NCBI GenBank assembly: GCA_035379765.1
Contig: DAOSVX010000003.1
Coordinates: 1-25,172 of the forward strand
Direction of reading: 5' to 3'
Origin: DAOSVX01 sp035379765
GTDB lineage: Bacteria; Bacillota_I; Bacilli_A; RF39; UBA660
DNA: 25,172 nt
A program made the translations under genes and the position numbers. Each line of letters opens with the position of its first letter. The first letter of the stretch is position 1. Positions 8,075-14,303 of the stretch are shown here, piece by piece. Below the pieces are notes generated by a model that saw only the letters and a program-made list of their open reading frames with translations, searched no databases and was not told the DNA's origin.

Positions 8075-8851
8075 ATGGACAGGTTAAATGATCTATTACA
8101 AGAATTAGGAATATCAAAGGTTAGATTGGCTAAATACTTAGGTGTATCGAGACAAATGGTTTATAATTATTTAGAAATGGATTCTATAAGTAAGTGGCCT
8201 AAAGAAAAAAAATTATTGTTTTTAAAATTATTAAATCTTCAAGATGGTAATGATGATACTATAAAGGAAATTAAAGTAACTGCCGACTATATAATGGAAG
8301 TTGAAGGAAGATTAAATCAAGGCGTAAAAGACTTTTCTGATTTAGATAGTTGTTTTGATTTGAAAGGATTAAAAAAAGAAGAACAAGAATTAATAGTTGA
8401 TATAACTGCAGTATTAAAAGAAAAAATGTTGGATGAAAAACATGGTAAGCAAAATTTTATAGCTTTTACATATCTTTATCATCTTTTACAAGCATATGAT
8501 AATGTTCCTGAAATTAAATATATCTTTGGTTATATGTCAAAAGCTACAGGATTTACTAATCCTAATCAATTTACTTTTGATGAAGATAAACAATTTATAT
8601 TTGAAGGAATACTATATTCAGCTTTAAACCTTTATAATAGCGGGGGAACCAGCAAAAGTAGATTGATTGATTCTCATAAAAGATTTGTTCAAGAAATTGA
8701 ACAACGTAATGAAGAGAAATTATCTCGTACTCAACAATTAAATACTATTAAAGTTCAAGCTTTAAAAGAATTAAATTATACTACCATAAATGAACAAAAT
8801 GCTGCAGAAGTATTAGAAAAGATGGCCGAAATAGAAGCGAGAAAGGTTTAA
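8075..8851 (+). CDS. Helix-turn-helix protein of unknown family
   Basis: 258 residues. The N-terminal 45 residues form a Xre/Cro-like helix-turn-helix: LLQELGISKVRLAKYLGVSR then QMVYNYLE. The remaining ~200 residues are predicted helical, with many Lys/Glu and no transmembrane segment. Features include KKEEQELIVDITAVLKEKM, a Tyr/Leu-rich patch (AFTYLYHLLQAYDNVPEIKYI) and a charged C-terminal helix. I do not recognise the C-terminal domain. It is likely a transcription regulator; the consensus promoter and its central palindrome suggest strong, self-controlled expression. It ends seven bases before the dif-like site and faces the Xer recombinase, so a role in that locus is possible but unproven. 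The start follows GGGAAG. Confidence 0.7.
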   Translation: MDRLNDLLQELGISKVRLAKYLGVSRQMVYNYLEMDSISKWPKEKKLLFLKLLNLQDGNDDTIKEIKVTADYIMEVEGRLNQGVKDFSDLDSCFDLKGLKKEEQELIVDITAVLKEKMLDEKHGKQNFIAFTYLYHLLQAYDNVPEIKYIFGYMSKATGFTNPNQFTFDEDKQFIFEGILYSALNLYNSGGTSKSRLIDSHKRFVQEIEQRNEEKLSRTQQLNTIKVQALKELNYTTINEQNAAEVLEKMAEIEARKV

Positions 8852-8857
8852 TAAATA

Positions 8858-8885
8858 ACAACATATAATATATATTATGTTAACC
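8858..8885. other. dif-like Xer recombination site
   Basis: A 28-base stretch aligns without gaps to the Bacillus dif site as I remember it, at 22 of 28 positions. The left arm is ACAACATATAA, the centre TATATA and the right arm TTATGTTAACC. The centre is identical, the right (XerD-type) arm differs at two positions and the left arm at four. It lies 113 bases past the stop codon of a Xer-family recombinase gene. AT-richness raises the chance of coincidence. Confidence 0.45.
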
Positions 8886-8917
8886 AAATAATAAAACAAG
8901 ATATAAATAATTACTAA

Positions 8918-8944
8918 AAAAAGACTAATAAAATAGTCTTTTTT
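8918..8944. terminator. Bidirectional terminator between the helix-turn-helix gene and the Xer gene
   Basis: AAAAAGACTA pairs with TAGTCTTTTT around the six-base loop ATAAAA, with A and T runs on both sides. It lies between the convergent stop codons. Confidence 0.8.
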
Positions 8945-8997
8945 ATAGTATATATAATATATGTTATGTAAAAAAAATAAATTTAAAATAATATAAT

Positions 8998-9888
8998 TTA
9001 ATTATTTTTATGACTATGAGGATGATATTCTGTATAGTCTTTTTTTAGTTGCTCATTAACTAAATGAGCATAAATTTGAGTTGTGGTAATATCACTATGA
9101 CCTAATAGTTCCTGTATTACTCTTAAATCTGCTCCATTTTGTAGTAGGTGGGTAGCAAATGTATGTCTAATAGTATGTGGTGATATATCTTTTTTAATAT
9201 CTTTTTTAGCAGATTCTAATTTAATAAATTTAAAAACTGATTGTCTACTAATTGGTTTACTATAACGATTTATAAATATATATTCGGTATTTTTATTTTT
9301 AAGGATAATAGGACGATACTTATATATATATATATCAAGATGTTTTTTAGCTTCACTAGTTATAGGAATAATTCTTTCTTTACTCCCCTTCCCCATAACT
9401 TTTATAAAATCGTTTTCAAAATCAATATTATTTATTTTTAATTTAATTAATTCACTAATTCTAATACCAGTAGCATATAAAAGTTCTAAGATGGCTTTAT
9501 TACGAAAATCATAAGAATTATGACATTTTATATCTAATAATTTATTCATTTCATCAACAGTAAGATATACTGGCAACAATTTATCTTTTTTAGGCATTTT
9601 AAGACTTATACAAGGATTTTTATCTATTAAACTATCATCTAATAGAAAATTATAAAAACTCTTTATAACAGTTATTTTATGACTAATAGAAGTATTTTTT
9701 ATATTAATAGTGTTTTTTTGAATATATTGTTTAATTTCTTTAGTATTAATATTTAAAATATTTTTATTTTTAAAATATTTAAAAAATTCCTTTAATTCAT
9801 ACATATAACTATTTATAGTATTATTAGAATATTTACATTCATATTTTAAATAATCTAAATATTTTGTTAATAAATCATTGTTATTCAT
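8998..9888 (-). CDS. Xer-family tyrosine recombinase (XerC/XerD-like)
   Basis: 296 residues, the XerC/XerD size. A SAM-like N-terminal core-binding domain (about 1-90) is followed by the catalytic domain. All active-site residues are visible: Arg143 in ATGIRISEL, Lys167 in GKGSKER, His238 and Arg241 in HTIRHTFATHLL, His264 in LLGHSDI and Tyr273 in QIYAHL. It should cut and join DNA at a dif-type site through a phosphotyrosine. The start at 9888 is chosen because GGAGTAGG sits five bases upstream and matches the family N-terminus; a longer frame from 9918 would run through the promoter and this site. Whether it is XerC, XerD or a stand-alone XerS/XerH-like enzyme cannot be decided from one gene. 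Confidence 0.9.
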   Translation of the reverse strand: MNNNDLLTKYLDYLKYECKYSNNTINSYMYELKEFFKYFKNKNILNINTKEIKQYIQKNTINIKNTSISHKITVIKSFYNFLLDDSLIDKNPCISLKMPKKDKLLPVYLTVDEMNKLLDIKCHNSYDFRNKAILELLYATGIRISELIKLKINNIDFENDFIKVMGKGSKERIIPITSEAKKHLDIYIYKYRPIILKNKNTEYIFINRYSKPISRQSVFKFIKLESAKKDIKKDISPHTIRHTFATHLLQNGADLRVIQELLGHSDITTTQIYAHLVNEQLKKDYTEYHPHSHKNN

Positions 9889-9906
9889 ATAACCTACTCC
9901 ATATTT

Positions 9907-9915
9907 ATTATAACA
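9907..9915 (-). promoter_or_regulatory. Extended -10 promoter of the Xer recombinase gene
   Basis: The minus strand reads TGTTATAAT just after the T run of the upstream terminator. The predicted +1 is about 9900, the first base of the GGAGTAGG ribosome-binding site. Confidence 0.6.
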
Positions 9916-9918
9916 CAT

Positions 9919-9945
9919 AAAAAAAGACTAAATAATTAGTCTTTT
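9919..9945 (-). terminator. Terminator of cassette 1
   Basis: On the minus strand AAAAGACTAA, loop TTAT, TTAGTCTTTT and further Ts. It separates the large cassette-1 gene from the Xer promoter and matches the stem that ends cassette 2 and the third-cassette remnant. Confidence 0.8.
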
Positions 9946-9954
9946 AATTATAAA

Positions 9955-11562
9955 CTATTTACTTATTAGAGCAGGAGTTTCTTCACTTGATAATTCTATT
10001 AAAGCTTGCTTTTTAGCTTTTTCAATTATATCTAAAGCAATTAACTCTTCTCTATGGGCTTTTTCACTGTTATCTATATCTTCATTTGTAAAAGATTCAC
10101 CATTTTGCGGATCTGGGAAAAATGTGTCTCGGTCTGCACCTTTATCACTAATTTCTACACCAAATTTCTCACTTATTTTCGTTCTAATTTTATCAATTTC
10201 TAAATCAATTTGATCAATTTGTTCCCAAGCTTTGGAAGACTTTTGATTATATGCTTTACAAAAATTTTCATAAAAATCAGGTAGTGGGTGTGTCTTCTCA
10301 TCAATAGCTGCTATGTCATCAATATAATGGATAAAGTCATCATAATCGCCAGAATTAAAACCCAACCCTTCTAATTTAGTTTCAAAATCTTCAACCATTG
10401 ATTCTTTTCTAAAACGATTTTGCCTTTCTATTATATCTTGATATATACTATATATATGTTTTAAATATCTATGTTCTGTTCTTTTTATTTTTCCTTTCAT
10501 TAGAAAACTAAAAAAACTATCTTTCATTTCTTCTATTTTTTTAAAACTTGTTTTTAAATCTGTAAATTGTTCTTCTGCAATAAAAGGTTTTAATCCTCTT
10601 TCAATAAAAAGATTAGGAGATAACATACCATTCATAAAAATGCAATCGCTCCAACCTGGATAAGGATGAACTTTATTGATACTTTCTATTTTCTTAATAA
10701 AATTTTCTATTTTTATTCTTATTTCACTAGCTAAATCATTTTCTACATCAATTTCTGCCCAAAGATAAAATTGTTTTAATATTTTATCCTGCTTTTCATC
10801 TGGTAATCTTTTTAAAAATGGGAAAGAATTTAAAAATAGCTCTTTTATTTCAGAAGGCGAAATTTTAATTTTTAAAAGTTCTTCTTTTTCTTTTCTTATT
10901 TGATTATATCTGTTTGCTATTGGCAAAATTTCTTTCCTTTTTTCTTCATCGGATGAAATAGCTGAAAAGATAATATTTCCGGGATCTATTCCATTAACTG
11001 CTACTCTTTCATATAAATTTTTTGAATGCTCAATCTCGTCTTGTTTCCTAGGAAGAACAACAGTTTTTATTTCTGCATCTTCAATTAGTTCATATAACCT
11101 TTTCTGGTATTCTTCTGCTAAAATATCTCTTAACTTTTCGGTACTAACAGTATTTAAAAGCTCTAATAACATAGTTTTATGGGCCAACTTTATTTCTAAT
11201 AAACCTATTTGTTTGCCTAACTCACTATTTTCAGTTTCGTTAACAAAATCAAGAATTTCATTATCACTTAAACCATTATTTATTTGAGCTTCTAATTCTT
11301 TAATTTTTTGTTTTATTCTGGCAATTTCAGCTTTAGTTTCAGTAATAAATTTTGGTCTTTCCGCTTCTATTTCTTGGTCTGTTGCTTGCATAACTCTAGT
11401 ATGTGCAGCTAGAGATATATTATTTAGTAAGGTTTTTTTATTCTTTCTAAGTTCTGCTATTTCTTTAGGAGTTAATCCTTCAGAATTAGCTAATTTTTTA
11501 TTTATTTCTTTTATTGTTGCTAAAAAATATTTAGCAAACGAAATTGTTGGGATTTTAACCAT
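9955..11562 (-). CDS. Large helical/coiled-coil protein, cassette copy 1
   Basis: 535 residues, family unrecognised. It is soluble (no signal peptide or membrane helix) and strongly Glu/Lys-rich, with heptad-like stretches such as ARIKQKIKELEAQI. Two blocks are shared with the cassette-2 protein: a middle block SKNLYERVAVNGIDPGNIIF then RKEILPIANRYN (about residues 182-222), and a C-terminal block with FGVEI, FFPDPQNGESFTNEDI and a final helix (about 465-520). A PYPGWSDCIFMNG patch is special to this copy. Translation starts at 11562 (MVKIPTISF). The start overlaps the last eight bases of the 51-residue ORF (ATGGTTAA) and AAGGAAGGA precedes it, so translation is probably coupled. A longer frame from 11610 would run back through the small ORF. 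A cytoplasmic structural, effector or defence role is possible; none is shown. Confidence 0.75.
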   Translation of the reverse strand: MVKIPTISFAKYFLATIKEINKKLANSEGLTPKEIAELRKNKKTLLNNISLAAHTRVMQATDQEIEAERPKFITETKAEIARIKQKIKELEAQINNGLSDNEILDFVNETENSELGKQIGLLEIKLAHKTMLLELLNTVSTEKLRDILAEEYQKRLYELIEDAEIKTVVLPRKQDEIEHSKNLYERVAVNGIDPGNIIFSAISSDEEKRKEILPIANRYNQIRKEKEELLKIKISPSEIKELFLNSFPFLKRLPDEKQDKILKQFYLWAEIDVENDLASEIRIKIENFIKKIESINKVHPYPGWSDCIFMNGMLSPNLFIERGLKPFIAEEQFTDLKTSFKKIEEMKDSFFSFLMKGKIKRTEHRYLKHIYSIYQDIIERQNRFRKESMVEDFETKLEGLGFNSGDYDDFIHYIDDIAAIDEKTHPLPDFYENFCKAYNQKSSKAWEQIDQIDLEIDKIRTKISEKFGVEISDKGADRDTFFPDPQNGESFTNEDIDNSEKAHREELIALDIIEKAKKQALIELSSEETPALISK

Positions 11563-11710
11563 TATTTTCGTCCTTCCTTTCAAGATTTTCAATTTTAGAA
11601 ATAAAATCATTTACTTCAGTTAAAGACATTTTAGCAAATGTTTCTTTTAAATCATCTTCGCTTAAAGACATAAAAAGTTGAATGTTTTTATTTAACTCTT
11701 CTTGACTCAT
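11555..11710 (-). CDS. 51-residue acidic helical protein, cassette copy 1
   Basis: It reads MSQEELNKNIQLFMSLSEDD, then LKETFAKMSLTEVNDFISKI, then ENLERKDENNG and TAA. It is two amphipathic helices rich in Leu, Met and Glu, with no Cys and no membrane span. An AGGT site precedes the ATG and a full promoter lies 32 bases upstream. Its stop overlaps the start of the large protein by eight bases. An almost identical gene precedes the second large protein (45 of 51 residues the same), which is the best proof that it is translated. It could be a partner, chaperone or antidote for the large protein, or serve mainly to couple translation. The family is unrecognised. Confidence 0.75.
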   Translation of the reverse strand: MSQEELNKNIQLFMSLSEDDLKETFAKMSLTEVNDFISKIENLERKDENNG

Positions 11711-11741
11711 AACAATACCTAAATATATATTTTCTAATCTA

Positions 11742-11770
11742 ATTATAATATATTTTATTTATAATGTAAA
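11742..11770 (-). promoter_or_regulatory. Promoter of cassette 1
   Basis: On the minus strand TTTACA (11770-11765), a 17-base spacer and TATAAT (11747-11742). The -35 lies inside one arm of the palindrome at 11762-11784. Confidence 0.75.
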
Positions 11771-11784
11771 TTTAATTTACATTA
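11762..11784. promoter_or_regulatory. Palindromic operator candidate of cassette 1
   Basis: TAATGTAAATT (11762-11772), one central base, then AATTTACATTA (11774-11784) form a perfect 11-base inverted repeat covering the -35 box. The ends TGTnAn...nTnACA resemble the GlnR/TnrA box outline, but TGTAAA/TTTACA palindromes serve many regulators. Confidence 0.6.
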
Positions 11785-11815
11785 ATGTAGATGAGCTTTA
11801 TTATTATAACGTATT

Positions 11816-11841
11816 AAAAAAGACTAAATATTTAGTCTTTT
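11816..11841 (-). terminator. Terminator of cassette 2
   Basis: A perfect 24-base palindrome (AAAAGACTAAAT then ATTTAGTCTTTT) with a T run in the minus direction. It starts ten bases after the stop codon of the cassette-2 large gene. Confidence 0.8.
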
Positions 11842-11850
11842 AATATAAGT

Positions 11851-13800
11851 TTACCTGCTACCCATTTCAAAGGATTCACTTTGAGCATTTTTAATCATAT
11901 TTAATGCAGCAACTTCATCGCGATATTTTTTTTCAGCCTCTTCAATATCTTTGCCAGTTAAATATCCTTCTGATTGAGGAAAAATCATTTCTCGGTCTTC
12001 AGGATTTATTTCTATACCATAATTATCTTTAATATAATTAATAATTTCATCTAAAGCTCTATCTATTTTACTAATTTCAGTTTGACTTTCAGTTTTTTTT
12101 GCTTCACCAGCAGTTTTCACTTTTTCAAAAAATGATCCAAAACCTTTTGCTATTTCATCCATATAATCCAATAAACTTATATTTTCTGGGGTTGCTTGGT
12201 CTTTAGTTTTTTTAAGATATTCTCCTAGTTTGGCAAGAGCTTTTTCCTTACTAATTTTTTCCTCTATCATTGTATGTATACTAGTTGTATCTTCAATTAA
12301 TTTGGTTTGACCTTTAGCTATTTTTTTCTTATTAAAAATTCTAATAAATATATTTTTCCTTGATTTTTGGAAATTATTATATTGTTCTTTAAGCTCATCA
12401 TAGCGTTCAGCTCCGATAAAATCCTTAGTTTCTTCTAATGCATCTAGAAAATCAGCACTAATAATTGTTTTACTTTCATCTTTAGGATCTTTTGAATAAA
12501 AGGAATGAATAAATGGATGGTACTTTTTAGTAAATTCTTCATCTACTTTTTTTAATTCTTCCATTTTATCACTAATAGCTTTTATTACTCCATCAACTGA
12601 TTCTTTGCCAGCAGAAATATTAACCCATTCACAAAAAAAAGCTATATATTCATCAGCATAAAAACTATCTTTTAGAGAAGGAAATGAATCTTTAATTAAT
12701 TTATCAATTTCTGATAAACTAAATTTTACGTCTTTAACTTCATCTTTTTTCGCTATTAATCCATTATATTTATTAGCAATTGGTAGAATGTCCTCTCTTG
12801 CTTTGGGATTGCCAGCTATTTTAGCAAAAACAATGTTTTGTGGATTAATTCCAGCTTTTGAAACCCTTTCATATAAATCTTTTGCATAAGAGCTTGTCTC
12901 TTCAAATGTTGGTGCTTTATCAGTATCTAAAAAGCTTTTCCAATCTATTTTTTTGAAAGCCGTTGTTTGTAAATGTTTAATTAATATATCTTTTAAAGTT
13001 TTTATATCAATACTTTGATATTTTTCTATTATTTCTTTTGCTTGTTTGATTTGCCATTCTATATTATCTTTTTCAGCTAATAAATCTTTTAAATCTTCAT
13101 CAGATAAATTAGCGTTTATTCTTGGTATTATTTCATTAAGTTGTTCTTCTAAAGATTTAACAATTGCTTCATGTTCGTTAATAACTTTTTGTCTTTCTTG
13201 ATTTATTTCTTCGTCAGAAGCTTCTCTAATTCTTGCTTCTGCCGCCAAAAGTATTGTTCTAATAGCGGCTTCTAAATCTTTTTGAAGGTCTAATAGATGC
13301 TGCTGTTTTTGCAATTGTTTATCAGAAAAATCATCAGAAGAAAGTTCTCTTTCAATGTCAGCTATTTCTGCTTCAGCATTTCTTATATGGGAAATGCTTT
13401 CATCTATTATTGTTTTTAATTTTTCGATATATTCTTTATCAAAAGGGTTCTTTTTATATGTTTCGGTATTTTCTATTTTCGCTAAAAAAACTCCTAATTT
13501 TTCACAATAGTCAATAATTTGTGTTAAATTTAAACTACTAAAATCCAAAACTGATAAGTTAAATTTTTCTTCCATTTCATCATCAAATTCATAATGATAT
13601 CTAATATTTATATTTATTAGAAGTTCCTTAATATATTGGTATAATCTTTCTTTTTTTCCAAAGTTTTCTTGTTTTAACCAATTTAAATGGTTTTTTTCAT
13701 ATCTTCTAATACTTTCTTCCGACTTTTTAATATTATTTGCTATGCCTTCAATTTTAAGTAAATATAGTTTAACAAATTCTTCTTTTGGTAACTTAACCAT
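11851..13800 (-). CDS. Large helical/coiled-coil protein, cassette copy 2
   Basis: 649 residues, a diverged paralogue of the 535-residue protein downstream; family unrecognised. No signal peptide or membrane helix is seen. It carries roughly 100 extra residues near the N-terminus (about 20-150, including ENHL-type charged helices). It then aligns again through SLEEQLNEIIPRINANLSDE, the block DLYERVSKAGINPQNIVF then REDILPIANKYN (about 325-365) and a C-terminal block with YGIEI, EMIFPQSEGYLTGKDIEEAE and a closing helix. It ends FEMGSR, a tail repeated in the third-cassette remnant. It starts at 13800 (MVKLPKEEF), overlapping the 51-residue ORF by eight bases exactly as in copy 1. A small basic patch IFIRIFNKKKIAKG lies near 490-505. 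The role is unknown; the shared blocks are the probable functional core. Confidence 0.75.
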   Translation of the reverse strand: MVKLPKEEFVKLYLLKIEGIANNIKKSEESIRRYEKNHLNWLKQENFGKKERLYQYIKELLININIRYHYEFDDEMEEKFNLSVLDFSSLNLTQIIDYCEKLGVFLAKIENTETYKKNPFDKEYIEKLKTIIDESISHIRNAEAEIADIERELSSDDFSDKQLQKQQHLLDLQKDLEAAIRTILLAAEARIREASDEEINQERQKVINEHEAIVKSLEEQLNEIIPRINANLSDEDLKDLLAEKDNIEWQIKQAKEIIEKYQSIDIKTLKDILIKHLQTTAFKKIDWKSFLDTDKAPTFEETSSYAKDLYERVSKAGINPQNIVFAKIAGNPKAREDILPIANKYNGLIAKKDEVKDVKFSLSEIDKLIKDSFPSLKDSFYADEYIAFFCEWVNISAGKESVDGVIKAISDKMEELKKVDEEFTKKYHPFIHSFYSKDPKDESKTIISADFLDALEETKDFIGAERYDELKEQYNNFQKSRKNIFIRIFNKKKIAKGQTKLIEDTTSIHTMIEEKISKEKALAKLGEYLKKTKDQATPENISLLDYMDEIAKGFGSFFEKVKTAGEAKKTESQTEISKIDRALDEIINYIKDNYGIEINPEDREMIFPQSEGYLTGKDIEEAEKKYRDEVAALNMIKNAQSESFEMGSR

Positions 13801-13948
13801 TATTTTCGCCCTTCCTTTCAAGATTTTCAATTTTAGAAACAAAATCATTTACTTCAGTTAAAGACATTTTAGCAAATATTTCTTTTAAATCATCTTCGCT
13901 TAAAGACATAAAAAATTGAACATTTTTATCTAATTCTTCTTGACTCAT
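13793..13948 (-). CDS. 51-residue acidic helical protein, cassette copy 2
   Basis: It reads MSQEELDKNVQFFMSLSEDD, then LKEIFAKMSLTEVNDFVSKI, then ENLERKGENNG and TAA. It differs from copy 1 at N7D, I10V, L12F, T24I, I37V and D47G. The ribosome-binding site is better here (AGGTATTG preceded by GG). The stop overlaps the large gene start in the same ATGGTTAA arrangement. Confidence 0.75.
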   Translation of the reverse strand: MSQEELDKNVQFFMSLSEDDLKEIFAKMSLTEVNDFVSKIENLERKGENNG

Positions 13949-13982
13949 AACAATACCTCCAAATATACATTTTTCTAATTTA

Positions 13983-14011
13983 ATTATAATATATTTTATT
14001 TATAATGTAAA
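13983..14011 (-). promoter_or_regulatory. Promoter of cassette 2
   Basis: The same TTTACA, 17 bases, TATAAT arrangement as cassette 1 (14011-14006 and 13988-13983 on the minus strand). Confidence 0.75.
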
Positions 14012-14025
14012 TTTAATTTACAATA
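14003..14025. promoter_or_regulatory. Palindromic operator candidate of cassette 2
   Basis: TAATGTAAATT, one base, then AATTTACAATA. This is the cassette-1 palindrome with one outer mismatch, again covering the -35 box. The inner 17 bases TGTAAATTTAATTTACA are unchanged. Confidence 0.6.
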
Positions 14026-14048
14026 ATGTAGATGAGTTTTGTTATTAT

Positions 14049-14076
14049 AAAAAAAAGACTAAATAATTAGTCTTTT
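14049..14076 (-). terminator. Terminator of the third-cassette remnant
   Basis: AAAAGACTAA, loop, TTAGTCTTTT and a run of eight T in the minus direction. The stem is the same as at 9922-9945. It lies just past the stop codon of the degraded frame at 14086. Confidence 0.75.
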
Positions 14077-14085
14077 AATTTTAAT

Positions 14086-14178
14086 TTATCTGCTACCCAT
14101 TTCAGGAAACTCCTTTTTTATTACTTCTTCTGTTGAACTACTTTTGCCAATACCTAACCAATTTCTATACCATATATC
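14086..14178 (-). pseudogene. 3' stump of a third cassette large gene
   Basis: The minus strand has a 30-residue open end, DIWYRNWLGIGKSSST then EEVIKKEFPEMGSR and TAA, blocked upstream by TAG with no start codon. The EMGSR ending and about 15 adjoining bases are identical to the end of the cassette-2 large gene, and the same terminator follows. No small ORF, operator or promoter of this cassette remains; the rarA promoter begins about 80 bases away. I read it as a truncated third copy. Confidence 0.6.
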
Positions 14179-14256
14179 CTAAGTATATGTTTCTTACTAT
14201 ATAATTGAAACACAAATTTTATAAAATATAAATCATTTTGCTATACGAACATTTAT

Positions 14257-14284
14257 TTGTTGCCTTTTATTTATATGGTATAAT
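14257..14284 (+). promoter_or_regulatory. Promoter of rarA
   Basis: TTGTTG (14257-14262), 16 bases, then the extended -10 TGGTATAAT (14276-14284). The +1 is predicted at about 14291, the start of the GGGTGTGA ribosome-binding site. Confidence 0.6.
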
Positions 14285-14303
14285 TACTATGGGTGTGATA
14301 AAA

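Larger units (their letters stand above)
11555..11841 (-). repeat. Cassette leader block, copy 1 (operator, promoter, small ORF)
   Basis: This block is nearly identical to 13793-14076. Within the small ORF I count eight base differences in 156. The promoter, palindrome and preceding GACTA-type terminator are also preserved, with a few indels between them. Confidence 0.8.
13793..14076 (-). repeat. Cassette leader block, copy 2
   Basis: Partner of 11555-11841: it contains the same terminator stem, operator, promoter and 51-residue ORF in the same order and nearly the same spacing. Confidence 0.8.

Noticed and set aside
9889..9918. Longer start for the Xer recombinase at 9918
   Set aside because: It would translate the promoter and ribosome-binding site; the ATG at 9888 has GGAGTAGG and matches the family N-terminus.
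11563..13848. Longer starts at 11610 and 13848 for the large cassette proteins (16 extra residues)
   Set aside because: The added residues overlap the conserved 51-residue ORF in another frame and lack a ribosome-binding site; the ATG in ATGGTTAA has one in both copies.
8918..14076. Repeated GACTA hairpins as a CRISPR or mobile repeat array
   Set aside because: Spacing is irregular, each is at a gene end with a T run, and there are no spacers or cas genes.
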